From Dillenia suffruticosa (taxonomy: Eukaryota > Streptophyta > Magnoliopsida > Dilleniales > Dilleniaceae): a DNA stretch of 64,000 bases. The DNA lies in assembly GCA_033439265.1 (NCBI GenBank), contig JAVTVX010000008.1, forward strand, positions 2,046,001 through 2,110,000. Reading direction: 5' to 3'. Below are positions 12,808 through 25,667 of this stretch, piece after piece. Position 1 is the stretch's first letter, and every line of letters starts with the position of its first letter. A program made the position numbers and the translations under genes. The notes under the pieces are model-generated. The model ran no database searches, was not told the origin of the DNA, and saw nothing but the letters and a program-made list of their open reading frames with translations.

Positions 12808-13014
12808 CAAGGGCTTATCCCATGCACAAAGTGCTCCCCGGCTTAGTGCAGGGGTAGCGAGGGAGGGTGAGCGTATATAGATGCAGCCTTTCTCTTGCAT
12901 TTTTGCAAAGAGGCCTTCCCCTTCCATTTTTGCAAAAAAGACTATTTCCATAGTCTCGAACCCATGACCTCGAAGTCACCAAAGAAGCAACTCAACCGTT
13001 GCACCAAGGTTCAT
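12808..13014 (-). repeat. Au-type SINE
   Basis: Read on the minus strand, it starts with a tRNA-like head: CTTGGTGCAACGGTTGAG, then GTGACTTCGAGGTCATGG, then the box B GGGTTCGAGAC. The Au-diagnostic features follow: two AAAATG(G/C)AA-type CTCTTTGCAAAAATG blocks, AAAGGCTGCATCTATATACG, and a CCGGGGAGCACTTTGTGCA end. This order matches the Au SINE family found across angiosperms. A second copy lies at 63574-63748 on the other strand. Confidence 0.85.
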
Positions 13015-15341
13015 GAAAGATTACTTATCTATACTTTATCTATACTTGATTTCCTGTTTCATTGTGCCCCATATTAGATGTGTCACATTGTTTCCCTGTC
13101 TGTTGTAATGATCTGCTTTATTTCCTGGCAGTTCTTGTGAATGTTTGTGTTCTAGACTCTAGTCTTAAACGACTGCATGGGGAAGATGGCCCATGCTTGG
13201 TTTTGCATGCTCTGTAGACTATTTCTTTTAGCTTTCTTTTGGCTGGGCAAGCTGTCTACAGCTCAGTTGTTCTGTTTGAAGGCCACCATGCTTCGGTTGT
13301 TTTAGGGTGGGCCAACATTTCTGGCTTGATCAATATTTAGATTGCACTGAAATCTGCAACCTGTTGTCTCAAATGTTGGTGCTGCTGTGGCCCAGTTTGA
13401 GCAGAGAATTATGTAATTCCCATCTCAAACTAGATTCAAAGTTACCTTAGTTTCACCTTTCACAACCTAGTTAGAAATCCTCTCTTTGAGCTTTTTCCAC
13501 CCAGATACTGCCTCAAAAGGGAATTCGAAGTTCTGCAGCATTCTTGCTAAAACTGCTTTTGCATTAAAAGGCAAGGGTTAGAAACAAAAAATAACAATAA
13601 TAATAAGATAGGACAATGTTTTTCTTCTACAAGAAAATGCCCATAACATTTTCATGAGCCTATTTATCGTGCCAATGAACGAGTGTGATGTCATATTATA
13701 AAATCTGTCTTAACAACATTCTGAGACGGAAGTCATTTTTATGTCAAGTACACCGGCAAGGTGTGCTTTTGGAATTATGCACTACAAATACAGGCTTCTT
13801 GCTGATAGGATATGCTAATTTTTTTTTTTCTTTTTTCTTTTTTCTTTTTTCTTCAAAAAACTTGAGTATGTTAATAACAACTCAAAGAAAAGGAAGGAGA
13901 ATCTTGTTTGATATCTTATTTCTAGGAATGGAACTAGGATAGCCATTTTTAAGAGTCAATATTTGAAGACATTACCCCATTAACCTAATATAAGTTAGTA
14001 TTGGTCCAATATCCTCACATAGCTAAGAGAATCTCCGGGCGAGATGTGGCCACCTTTAGTTTCTTGGAGCTGCTCCACTAGAAAAGTGTTTGTACATAAA
14101 AACCTCAAAGAAATTGAAAGATGCAGAGAAAATGTTTCACACCAATCAAAGTGGGGCTGTAGAAAGAGAAAAGGCAAAATCATCTCTCACCATCCACTAG
14201 CAGGGAAAATCAAAAGAGATCCTGCATGTGGATGAGGCTAGGCCCACTATCACTATTTAACATATATAGCTTGAAAATGAAGTAAAGCTCAGAAAGAGAA
14301 GCCTTCTTGTAAATCCAAGGAGAAGAAGCTGCGGTGAAGGCTCTGGGCAACCTTTTGGTGGGTCCCAACATTGAAAAGAACCTTTCTTTGGCATTAAGAT
14401 ATAGAGGTGTTTTGTTAAAAATATCAAATATTAAGTTTTTTTTTTTTTTCTAAATACCGATCGATATACGAAATCATACTCTAAGTTAGTTAAGGGACCT
14501 AACATTTTTATTCATTAGGTCGACTCTCCGTCAGTAATATTTGCTATTAAGTGAAATTTGATATCCGGCTACTATGTCAGCTGATTATTCTACCAGTGGA
14601 TTCAAATGACAAATACCCATGTGTTCTTGATGTGGTTTTATGCTCTCCCGTCTTGCAGATTGGAGCATCATGGAAGTGGCAGAGGACGAAGACTCACAGT
14701 CGCCACCATTAAAGCAATGTTTATTGTAATCCTTCGATGAGCGTTTGCTCTCTCAGAAGATCTTTTGGTGCAATTTCGTGGGTGAAGCTTCTAAACTATG
14801 TCTGATACAGGAGTTGAAATTCACAATGGATTGCATTTTCCACATTTTACTCTCCGTCAGAATTTATCGTTTGTCCTAGAAATTCTAAGGTCCACCCCCG
14901 TAGCTCATGTCTTCATGTAAGTGCCTGACAGTTGTCTTTGAAGTTCACACGACGGTTGAGCAACTCGTACCACTAGACTGGGGCAAATTGCATATTCAGT
15001 TCTCCCTTGTTAGGTGAAAATTCTTTTGCTACCTAGTACTCACTGGTTCTTTCGAATTCTTTTGCTTATAAGCTGAAGAAACAATGGACTAAACTTATCT
15101 TACACAACAAAATGATTAGCAATCCCCACCAACAGTTGCAGGAAGGAGTAAATGCCCTTAGAATTAAAATCCTTTTGGGACCACTTTCCTTTCCTCATTT
15201 CCTTAGCCCCCACCCCACCAGACTTGAAAATCTTGCCACAAACCCTGAACTTCTTGGTCCACTCAAGCTCTCCCACACCCCCAACCCCAGCCCCAATATC
15301 ACCATCAGTCTTCCTCGGTACCTGTGGTGTACAACCATGAT

Positions 15342-15545
15342 TTTGTTTTTTGATACTATATTGATCAGTATCCAAAGTCATACTCTGACTAATCCGGTTC
15401 GGGATTTATAGTGACCCATTTAGAGGATTACACTCCCAACGTAGTCTGCTCATGTCCAAATCGCGAGTCAAATTTAAAATTTTAATTAAGAGATCTAATG
15501 ACATATCTCGTTACGTCAACTCACCGTTGGTTGTACAACCGTAAT
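15342..15545 (-). repeat. tRNA-derived SINE copy
   Basis: On the minus strand it runs from a head near 15545 (GGTGAGTTGACGTAACGAG) through the degenerate box B TTTGACTCGCGATTTGG. The body reads GTTGGGAGTGTAATCCTC, then CCCGAACCGGATTAGTC, and it ends at GGATACTGATC with a short A tail. It is closely similar to the copy at 57725-57885. Confidence 0.75.
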
Positions 15546-15764
15546 GTTATGTTGCATATTGGCACAAAAGATTTCTGAGGTTGATAAATATCAATATTAT
15601 TATTATTATTATAATTTTATGACTAAATTGCGAGTATACATACATGCTATATACTATATGCTTGTACAAGAGAAACAAAAAAGAAAGAAGAAAGAAGAAA
15701 AGAATTGGAATCAAAGGCATTTTGATTAGACTCATCCAAGAAATTGTGTGACAGAATTCTTGAT

Positions 15765-18128
15765 TCACATCTCCATCTTTAGATTGCTAGCTTCGGTAGG
15801 ACCTGCATAGAATTAGTCTAGCACCTTTAGTTTCAGCCTTTGAGAAAATGCTATAATGGGTATAAATGTAGATGGATGTCATTTTATTGGTATTTATTGA
15901 AGGAACAAAATTAGAATTTGTTGCTGCATATTTTCCATGGCTCATTTATATCTAGACTCTGTAGGGCATAAGTTTGTCCCCCCACTTATGAACCATGAAG
16001 GGTCATACATGTCTAAAGTGTACATACATGAAAATAGTCCATTCTTTTAGTAGCATCTTCCTTTACCATGCAGGACATAGAAGCTTAAATAGCATAAAAA
16101 CAGACCATAAACCAATGACATTGGTCATTTTCATATAAAAACATTAGAAAAAGAAAGATCCCAAATAAGTAACTTTCTCAATTTTTAAGGATAACAAAAT
16201 TGTGTCTTTTCTCTGTGGTTCTCATCTGTGAGAGAAAAAATTGGCAAAGTTTTTGTTTACCTGTAAATGGTTGTGTTGGAAAGGATGATGCTCTTCCTTG
16301 ATGAAATCCTAGATTGTAAAGGTTCTGTAAATCAGCATCCCAATTTGTAGAGGGCTGGATTGGCTGTAGTATAAGTTTGACCAAGTATGAGAAAAAGGCT
16401 CAAATGTAGTCTAGGAACATAGAAGGGATATTCTTAGGAAAATTAAGAAAAATACCATGAAGCACGATGAGTCAAATAATGCTTCAGGGATCGAAACTGG
16501 GGTACTTATAGTTCTTCGGAGCCCCACATCCGTAGGATTTACCCCCATTTCCAATCCGCAAGAAGGTAGTTGTACTGAATTGTATTGAAGGTAGGCAGGA
16601 TTAGGCATTTCGGGTGATATCTCCATGGTTGTATAGCTAGGTGTGCACGTAGGGAACACCTGCTAAATTAGTACAGACATTTGATCAGTACTATGAAGAA
16701 CTGAATATACTCAGCTTCGATGTCACTTAAAAGACATTGTTCTTTTTCTTATGGTACCTCTTTTGCGAATAAGTTGTCGATGTTAAGGTCGATTCTTGGA
16801 TTCACAGCAGCAAGTTTCATGGACAAGAACTGTCATACATATGGATGATGTTGCACAAATTAGAAATTTTTGCAACTTTTGATGATTATATGCTTAGACA
16901 AAGAATTTGTACTAAGAATATGTTTGTAAATTTTGATATACCTCTACTTGTTTCTGCAGAGACTGGACATAGTTGATGATCTCGTCGAGCATACCGGCTT
17001 TTCCGGTGATCTTGTTACATCCTGGTACCAGATCTTGAAGATATTTCATTCTCTCACTGATTTTTTCCCTTCTCACCTGCAAAACACAATTCAATTCACA
17101 TAATTTAACCCAAAAAAAATGAAAAAAAAAAGAAAATTCATAAACTTGATGATCAAATTACGCCAGTGACTTACTCTTTCAGCCAAGCTATGGCTATCAG
17201 TGGCTTGACCTCGGCGCGCCCGGACGTGAATATAATCAGGCTTTTGATCCTCAGAAACCTTTGAATTGTCCTTTGAAGTGTCTCCAGACACTTCTTTGTT
17301 ATTGTTATTGTTGTTGTTGTTGCTTTTGTTCTTTTGGCTGTTGTTGTTCTGCTCTGTGATCTTGGATTCTCCCTCTTCAGCACATTCCTTGATCTTCTTG
17401 TCTTTGCTCTCTTCTTCTACCTGCACAATATTCATCATTGAATTCTCATCAATTTCATCAAAAAACCCTTGGACGTTCCCTAAATTTTTTGCTCATCATA
17501 GATTCATTTTCATACTTCACTTCACACATACCCTTGTTTGTTGCAACTTGTCACCCTTCCTTTTCTTGAAGCTCTCTCTCCCAACTGCTGCTGTCAGCTT
17601 CTCTGTCACGGTTGAATCCCGGCCCATCACATCCGCCGCTGCTGGCACTGCCGCCACGTCAGCAATTTCCGCCACCACGGATGGTTGGCAGCTTGTAGCC
17701 CTGGAAATTGCATAATTGACATCAACCCCACCGTACCCGGAACACTCCAACCCCGCTGAGCCCGCGCCCGGCCCGTAATGGGTCAACAAGGGTGGACCCA
17801 CCGATAAATTGCTATAATGAGGCCAGCCATTGTCCAAACCCGGGTCAGGCTTAACGGCCCGACCCGCGAACCCATCAAGGGTCACTTCACCATTGATCAG
17901 ATTCTGAATCTGTTGAGCTTGCGCAAGCTGCGCTTGTAGCTGAAACACGTTGAACTCTTCATTACTTAGAAAATTCTGGTGCTGCTGATGTTGAAGACGT
18001 TCTTGTTGCCACTTCATACGTGCTCTTTGTCTCTCTAGTACACTCATGTCCGTACAGTTCCCGGTATTAAGATTCCTGTTACTGTTGTTGAGACAGTGTA
18101 GCATATCTGGTAAGGCTCTGTTCATCAC
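15765..18128 (-). CDS. bHLH transcription factor, bHLH62/bHLH78-like (CIB/BEE group)
   Basis: Seven exons on the minus strand join in frame to 464 residues: 18128-17532, 17420-17175, 17076-16942, 16829-16758, 16659-16456, 16363-16261 and 15802-15765. The bHLH domain lies at about residues 266-335. His276, Glu280 and Arg284 form the H-E-R pattern of E-box/G-box binders, helped by the basic start [16 protein letters not shown]. The loop and second helix ([18 protein letters not shown]) continue into [17 protein letters not shown], typical of subfamily XII. Other features are a Gln-rich N-terminal region (residues 38-75), [11 protein letters not shown] before a basic patch, a run of eight Asn near residue 235, and the conserved C-terminus EASNLKMEM. 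Relatives act in brassinosteroid, light and flowering responses as nuclear dimers; the specific role here is inferred only from family. Confidence 0.93.
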
Positions 18129-18394
18129 CCACCCAGACGAGGAGAGAGAGAAAGAGAGGGGAGAGAGAGAGAGAGTGAGAAAGAGAGGGAATTTGTTGTT
18201 GGGTGTTGCTTTCGACTCTCTTCAACTTGTTCCAAAGAAGACTGTTTTTCTTCTGTTTTCCATTTTTTCTCCAAAGTGGTGTTGTTGCGTACTACCCAAA
18301 AGGATTAGGCAGCTTTATGGTACACACACGCTCTCTCTTTCTCTCTCTCCCCAATTTTTTTGTAAAATGAAGGTGAGAAGAGAGAAACCAGGGG

Positions 18395-18402
18395 TTTATA
18401 TA
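18395..18402 (-). promoter_or_regulatory. TATA box of the bHLH gene
   Basis: TATATAAA on the minus strand lies about 270 bp before the bHLH start codon. The predicted leader between them is rich in CT/GA dinucleotides (18140-18190 and 18330-18350). Position and motif fit a core promoter; the transcription start is inferred. Confidence 0.6.
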
Positions 18403-18599
18403 AAATGAAAAAGTCGCCGAGAGTCTGACAACTCGCCGGAATAAAGGAGAGAGAAAATGAAAAACACCCGAGGAATAGATAAGAGAGAGAGAGAGGGCAA
18501 ATGGGGTAGAGAGCCATCGGATGTATCCATAACCAGATGCTGTGGGGAGTGGGTCCCACTGACATGACCGCCACGTGGGCGTGTCCGGAAGGAGAGAGG

Positions 18600-19178
18600 G
18601 GTAGGGAAATATTGCGTTCCCCCCGACCTTTATTAAATGACAACCAAAATTATAATTTTTTAATATAATAAATTATAATATTACTCATAAACGATTTTTC
18701 ATTAAAAAAACATTGTTTAATTTATTAATTAAGTTAATTTTGAATTTTCCAAACAATTTATTAAATCAATACCTGCGACAAGTTATGTTCAATCCAAATA
18801 TTAATATATCAATTATAAATCCTATAATTTATAATTAGATCAAATTGATTAAATTTAAATTAATAACTCATCTTTTATGCTGTGATCTCTCATTTAAATT
18901 AAAATGATATTTTTTAATTAAAAAAAATTGATGAATGGTTATTTAAAATTAAACAATAAATTTCTTTTTTTCCCCTCTAGTACAATAGGATTATTGTTTT
19001 CTAATTTATTTAATTTAATCATTAATTTTATTATTGGGTTGATATAAAATTAAATAAATAATGAGTTATATCCATAGTATTAATACAATATATCTTTTTT
19101 TTAACCGATTCAATATTAACTTCATTCATTTTTAAGGATTTTCTCTGTCTTGCGTGAAATGCATATAACTTATAACTT
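18600..19178. other. AT-rich upstream region of the bHLH gene
   Basis: Very AT-rich sequence between the bHLH promoter and the inverted-repeat element. No gene, clear repeat unit or motif cluster was recognised. Confidence 0.5.
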
Positions 19179-21198
19179 GAAATAATTACATATCAAGTTC
19201 TTAAATTTTAACCCAAATTCACAAATTAGTTTCTGAACTTCAATCGTAACTACTAAGTACCTAAATTTCAAAATTCGTAACACCGTTAGTTCTTCCGTCA
19301 TTAATAGTATCAACCTGACCGTTAAATGTTGACTTGGCAGATGATGTGGAGGGATACTTTCTCATATGCTTCCAGCATTATGATAATTACTGACTTGTCA
19401 GCTGATATGTCAACACCAGACACTCACAAAGTTGCCACGTCAGAAAAATGCTCACGTGGCATGCTAAGTCGTCATCCCAAACCCCTTATATTGCTACATC
19501 ACCAATATGCTGACGTGACACTTAAGTTTTATTTCAACGATAGAAACAATTTTTTTGTTTTATTTTTATCTTTATAAATTAAATATTAATATTATTTAAA
19601 CCACAACAATACACTGTGTTCTCTCTCTCTTCTGTGTGTGAAACCCACATGCCCCCTCTTCATTTCTGTCAACGGAAAGTGTCATAACTCTCTCTCTCTC
19701 TCTAATTTTTTTTTTAAATTTCAATTAAACCACAAAAATCACTATATCAAATATCAAAAAACCTTTCTTCATCCCAATTTTGAACTCTTTACGAAATCCA
19801 CCATTATCAAATGCCGTTTGGGATTTCTTCTCTTTGTTTGGGAAGAAAGAGAATGTCATTTCCAAACCCAGTAACTCCAATTGGCTCTCCAAGAGTGGTA
19901 TGAGCACACCTAAACATGAAAATTTGAAAACTTAAGGAACAAAAGGTCTCTCTCTCTCCCTGAACATGTGTTCACATGCCCTTCATCTCCCCACCTTCTT
20001 CTTATTCTTCTTCTTCTTCTGATTCAAGCGAACTCAAAGATCCAATAGCAACAGCAGCATCACAAGAAAGCCTAAAAAATTTAAAAAAACACGGAATCTA
20101 AAAAAAAATTTACGTTGATGGCATTTGAAGTTTAGATCTTCACAGCCATGGCAGATTCTGACGGAAAAGGTGAGGAAGAGTTTATGTCCCAGCTCTAGAA
20201 GCTTTGTTAGTATCTGATAAAGGGAAGAAATTCTGGAAATTTTAGAAATTGATTGTTGATTTTGTAAATCGGTGATGGTGAACAAAAATTTCCCTAAATT
20301 GGGATTATAAACTTGTGTCCATAGTGAACAAAAATTTCCCCAAAGGAAGAGACAAAAAACCCATCCAGAAATCTCTCTCCCTCTATTTCACAATATAAAA
20401 AAAAAAAAATGAAGACACAGAAGTCTTCAAGTAAAGCTGTCTTTATCGCAGGCTTCGACCGTAGAAATCCCCTTTGACTTCTTTGAGTATGCCATTGCAC
20501 CGCCTTCGCAGTTTTAATCAATTAGATTCCATCGCGACTTTCGACTTTTCCGCCTTCGCAGTTTTAATCAATTAGATTCCATCGCGACTTTCGACTTTTC
20601 TGCATCCTTTCATCCACAATCACTATCGGTTTCTAGGGTTTCATCAAACCCATCGGCAAATCCCACAATCCTTACTTGGTTCGGGCTTGGTTCTTTTGTT
20701 CTAGGGTTAGATCATCACTGGTTTTTGCTTTACTCTTCCATTGTTGTTGATCCATAAAGAGGCGAGAGAGACAGAAACGGGGAAAGAGGGAGAGAGAGAG
20801 GGGGAATTTTATTTTGTTTTTATTTTTGTTTTTTCTTTCTCTCAGCCTAGGTTTTATATAAGCTTTTTTATTTTTTTAATTTATTTCTCTTTTAATTTTG
20901 GGGATGATGTGGCACTATCACGTTAATATGTTGTTGACATGACAGTTCTATTGTGTGTATATTGTTGTCGTGTTAGGTGATACGTAAGCAATTTTTGCTG
21001 AGATGGAAATCAACTCAGAATTTGTTTGTCACATCATCTATTACATAGATTCACGTCAACATTTAATGACACTATTATTAATGGAATGACTAATAAGTTA
21101 CAAATTTTAAAATTTAGATTTTCAATCAACGTTTTGAAATTTAAAGAGTAATATGTGAATTTATGGTAAAGTTTAAAAATTTGATATAAAATTATCTC
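19179..21198. mobile_element. Long-TIR DNA element, probably non-autonomous Mutator-like
   Basis: The first about 180 bp (19179-19360) and the last about 180 bp (21020-21198) are diverged inverted repeats. The left end reads GAAATAATTACATATCAAG and the right end, reverse-complemented, GAGATAATTTTATATCAAA. Similarity continues through AAATTCACA, ATTAATAnTnTCA and GTTAAATGTTGAC to GATGATGTGG. Subterminal segments on both sides carry short GTGGCA/TGACGTG/ACGTGGC-like words, which suggests the arms are longer still. The 1.6-kb interior has no transposase; it holds CT/GA-rich tracts and gene-leader-like sequence (TTTCTAGGGTTTCATC, GTTCTAGGGTTAG). Long TIRs without transposase fit a non-autonomous Mutator-like or Pack-MULE element. 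I could not find a matching target-site duplication (flanks TTATAACTT and AGTGTAATT), so the exact ends and class are uncertain. Confidence 0.6.
20501..20600. repeat. Perfect 50-bp tandem duplication
   Basis: The 50-bp unit starting CGCCTTCGCAGTTTTAATCA and ending TTTCGACTTTTC is present twice, head to tail, without a visible difference (20501-20550 and 20551-20600). It lies inside the long-TIR element. Confidence 0.95.
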
Positions 21199-21792
21199 AG
21201 TGTAATTTTTCGGTTGAAAAGGGTGTTGTTCCGCAATTACCCACATGGAAAAGGACACGTGTCAGAGACCCTGACAAGTCAGATGGGGGAAGGGGGGGCG
21301 GCGAGGGAGTGATGAGTGAGGTGACGAAGGGAAACGGGGGAAGTCTCACAGTCATAGTCCTTGTGATTGGTCCTTGCTGCCCCTAGTTGTTGTAGCTGAT
21401 CACGCATCGCAACTAGTGAGAGAGAGAGAGAGAGAGGCACAGAGAGTCTCTGAGTTTCCGCGGGTGTTAAGGACAAGAGAGGTGGAGAGGGGGAGAACTT
21501 AGCTATATTAATTTACAAATAGCTAGTTTTCATGCATCATAGGGTACTAGGGGGTTTTAGGCGGGTAGAGAGGGAAAATGAATGATAGGGGAGGGGGGGC
21601 TTTAGCCTGAAGATTCTGCGGGGGTTAAGGACATGTCAGGTTAGATTTTTCTAAATATGGAATATCACTTTTAAGAAAAACCTCCTCTCTTTGTATCTTT
21701 GTCATTAATAGCATATTTTATATAACTAACTGTAGTTAAAGCCCCAACTCCCTCCCCCGCCCCCCACTTATGAAAAACTTTATAATATAATA

Positions 21793-21796
<4 letters not shown>

Positions 21797-21838
<42 letters not shown>
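21797..21838. repeat. (TA)21 microsatellite
   Basis: An uninterrupted TA run of 42 bp that can fold on itself. Confidence 0.95.
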
Positions 21839-21839
<1 letters not shown>

Positions 21840-24040
21840 CAAGTACAATATTAAAAATTTTAAAAAAATAAAGGTTTCAAAACATACCAAAAAATCTGAA
21901 AATCAACTATCTATACAAAAAGATTTAAATTCTAATCTCAACTGATGTTAAAACTATACTAACAAAAACTACAATGGCTTGTATTATAATACTTGTTAAT
22001 GGGATGTGTGTATTATACATGTATATATATATATTGACATCTATTTTTTTTATTTCTATTTCTCAAACTCAAAATTTTGATTAAAAAAATTTAATATTTT
22101 GTCACTAAATCTACGGTATATATAGTTTTGTATGACATTGAGGAAGGATCTTGGGCTTTATATATCAAGGGAACATCAAATTCTAGAGCTAGAGTTATGT
22201 GTAATGGAGTTGTGCTATGTGCTAGAATTTTCATAATAATCTGCTTGGAAATAGGGATTTTGTTGAACTATCGATAAGATTATGCAGGCATGAATAAGAA
22301 TTTAATTAAGGGCGATTATACGAGGAAGAGGGTATTTTTATTATGAATTTTTTATTTCAAAAATAAAAAGGAAGATGGCTCAAAGCAAACACAATTGGGC
22401 GAGGATGAGGGTCTGAATCATTATCTTATCTTGACTATGATTAGCCAATGCATTGTGCCTTTTTTAAGGTTATACTTAGAAAGTGATTGATGGATTAGGA
22501 TAATTTGTGATGGACAGCTAGTGTCTAGGGTTTGAGGGGAGGTGACCAACCGGATGGTAAGAAAAGAGACCGATTAATATAAGTATGTAAGGACAAGTTT
22601 AGTTATTAATGAATAAATCACTTTCTTTGCACATAATTAAGTGAGAATCTCATTTTTTATGATTTTTATGATTTTTATATAATTAAAAAAAATTCTGATA
22701 ACTCTCTTCCGAATATATAACAAAATAAAAGAAAATATTTAAAGACATCAAAATTTATTTGCCAATAATTCTAACGCCTCTCTCCAAGAAAAAAGTTAAA
22801 AAATTCATATTGACATGATTATAATTAACAGAATTTAAGATTATCATTCGATATTATATATATGTTCCCCCTCCCCCCCCCCCCCCGGGTCAAAGTTCGA
22901 AGGGGGCAGCTCCCCTCCCCCACCTCCCTTTGCCACCGCCACTCTCACGTCTCATTCAATCTTTAAGTGTATTTATGCTTTTATGCTAATAGTTGCAATT
23001 AAGATTATTTCCATGTGAACTTGTTTACTAGAAGTTCAATTAATCATGCCTTAATAATTTGAAAATGCAGACACATTTTCATTCTTAGAAGCAAAGAAGA
23101 AGCACATATCGATGAAATGGCGGTGGGGTGGGAACAAGTCCAGAGAGGATGAAGGCTACTTCCATTATCAGCTAAAGGGCCCTCCCTCTCTCTCTCTCTC
23201 TCTCTCACAACAAATTGCATTGGTTGATATTGATAGATGACCTTATACCAAGAACTAAAGGCAAAATGGGCCCTCTATTGCTTTTATCTTATTTTCTTCC
23301 ATCGCTATCTTGTGGGCTTAATAAACAGAAAACTACCTCTTGTCCCCTCATTTTCGTGTTTCCTTCCCTTACTCAAAAACCTCTTTATATCCTCATGTTT
23401 AAATTCACGAAAGTACCATGTACAATGCATTTCTATCTTTATTGCTAATTTCCATTACACAATTTGCTTCTATTGTTCCATATATGGACAATTCTCAGAC
23501 CCTCTTCTACACATTGAATTGAATGTCGAAATTCACCATTTTCCGGTCGTTTATAGAAATTTTTTTACAAAAGTTTTATATAGTTACAAATGAATTTGGA
23601 TTTTTTTTCCTTTTTTTTTTTTTTGTTTTTAGTGATTTTAATATATGATGGCTAGGTTCATGGGAACAAATAAAATTTCATGGGCAACAAGGGATGTATG
23701 TTGTGGTGTGACCATGATCTTCGTTCAAGAGCATTTTTGTCTTAACAACAAAGATGAGATTGTATGCAATATAGAAAATGATTTTCCGTGATGGGCCTTG
23801 GCTTTCCATGATTGGCAAGCTCTTCAAACTCGAGAGAGAGAGAGAGAGAGAGATGATCCAAGTAATCATATGGTGCTCATGCAGGCTTGGAGTTGATATA
23901 ATATAATGTCCCTCTTATCTTATCTTTCGACGGATAAATGGAAGAGATGGGGGTGGAGGCAATCGAAGATTGCAGCAGATCCGAGGTAAATGGTGTCCTG
24001 GTTCTTAGCCTACCTTCTCCCAAATTAATGTGTATGTGTG

Positions 24041-24075
<35 letters not shown>

Positions 24076-24569
24076 ATATTCGCAAAATATGGGGTACCCT
24101 ATAGTCTTTTCTTGAGTCTCTTGCTACATTTCAATGGCTATTATAATTTCTAATCATATAGGAACAGAGAGAATCAATAATTTACACTGAATTTGGGCCC
24201 TCTTCCAGTCTCCTCCACTTCACTAGCTCCCACTTCCCTCCTATTATTAAATTCAATCATACAAAATGTGGAAACTTATGGGCCCTCTCTCCAGTCTTTT
24301 TATATCTCAATTCAAGGTCAATCTAATTATTCGCCCTTTGGTTGGTGGCAGAAAACATTTCGAAAAGAATGAAAAAAAAAACACCTTAATAACGAAAATA
24401 TCACTATTTTTTCTTTTTTTTTCTTTTCTTTTTCTTTTTCCCTCTAAACAAAGATGACAGTGAAGAATTAACACATGAAACAAGGTATTCAATCTGAAGC
24501 ATAACAATCTTTAAAACAACTTAATAACTATAACTATATATATATATATATATATATATTTATTTATTT

Positions 24570-24745
24570 ATTTAGAATACTGGTATCCATAAGCTCGATT
24601 AATCCGATTCGAATAGCTGTATATCTAATTTTAGTGTCACATCTTGTGATGCCTGTTTTTCATTTTCAAAATTTGAATTCGAAATATTGATTAAAAGAGT
24701 TTACTGTTTTATCACTAAATCTATATATTGTTGGTATAAGTTAAT
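24570..24745 (-). repeat. Degenerate SINE-like copy
   Basis: Plus-strand fragments CTCGATTAATCCGATTCGAA, AAATTTGAATTCGAAATATT and GATTAAAAGAGTTTACTG follow the order seen in the related copies at 26170 and 31900. Read in reverse, the tRNA-like part comes first and the GGATTAATCG body last. Confidence 0.6.
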
Positions 24746-24838
24746 AATTGTGGTCTTGTCAAAATTCTAGACAAGCCTCCTTTTTTTTCAACTAGCAAAA
24801 CATTTTAAATAAAAGAAAATTTTCTTGGGCATGTACAT

Positions 24839-24841
<3 letters not shown>

Positions 24842-24874
<33 letters not shown>
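24842..24874. repeat. (TA)n microsatellite
   Basis: An uninterrupted alternating TA run of about 33 bp. Confidence 0.9.
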
Positions 24875-24877
<3 letters not shown>

Positions 24878-25667
24878 GGTATATGCATATAGATATCCTA
24901 GTTGATAAACTTGATAACATAAACTATGCTAGGGTCTCACATATGTAAGTCATCTATGTTGTCAATACGATATAGCTGACATTTCTCGTGAATTGATGTC
25001 ATTGTGTCTTCGGATTCATCTTTAGAAACAATGGGCTCCTCCTTTTCTTTCCCTCTATAAAGCTGCACCACCAATTTTTTTGGTTTTATTTGACAGGGTG
25101 TGATAACTTATGCTTAGGTTAATGATTAATTTAGTCACCCCAGTTATTATATTTTTAAACTTAGTTGAAGAAACAACCCATCAAAAGAGGTCGAATTATA
25201 TTCTCGTTTGCAATTTGTTTAATAATAAATTTAAAAATTGTACTTATATTTATTCCAAATATACACGATAGTTAAATTACAAACGTTTCTGTGCATGTAT
25301 ACACCCTATAACTGATCTGGTTTGATTAGCTGTAGGGTTCAATTTAGAAACTGACTGTATCAGTATTTATTTTTTTATTTTAAAAACTCAAATATGAGAC
25401 ATTAGTGGTATAAGTTTAATACTCTGTCACAAAACTCACAAAAAAGTTGATATTTATTTCTTTTATCGGATTAAAGTCATTCTTCTCCCTAACCATTAAA
25501 AAAAGTGAACCAAGTTTATAACCGTTTGCTATGACTTTTCTGTGCATGTATATACCCTATATTTTAGTAATGTGACTTTTCTGTGAGGGGACAGCATAGT
25601 CCTCGTTTGGCTTCGGTTGTTGTTGTTTTTCCATTGTGTTCTGTCTGTCATTCTTCACCAAACGAAA

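Larger units (their letters stand above)
11424..15764. other. Intergenic region between the stress-protein and bHLH genes (convergent 3' ends)
   Basis: The two flanking genes converge here. A possible polyadenylation signal AATAAA for the stress gene lies near 11780. A GC-richer stretch at about 11860-12230 ends in GGGCTTTGCTTATCAGAT plus an A-rich tail and may be the 3' end of a retroposon, but no protein supports this. An Au-type SINE occupies 12808-13014 and another SINE 15342-15545. The rest shows no gene. Confidence 0.6.
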
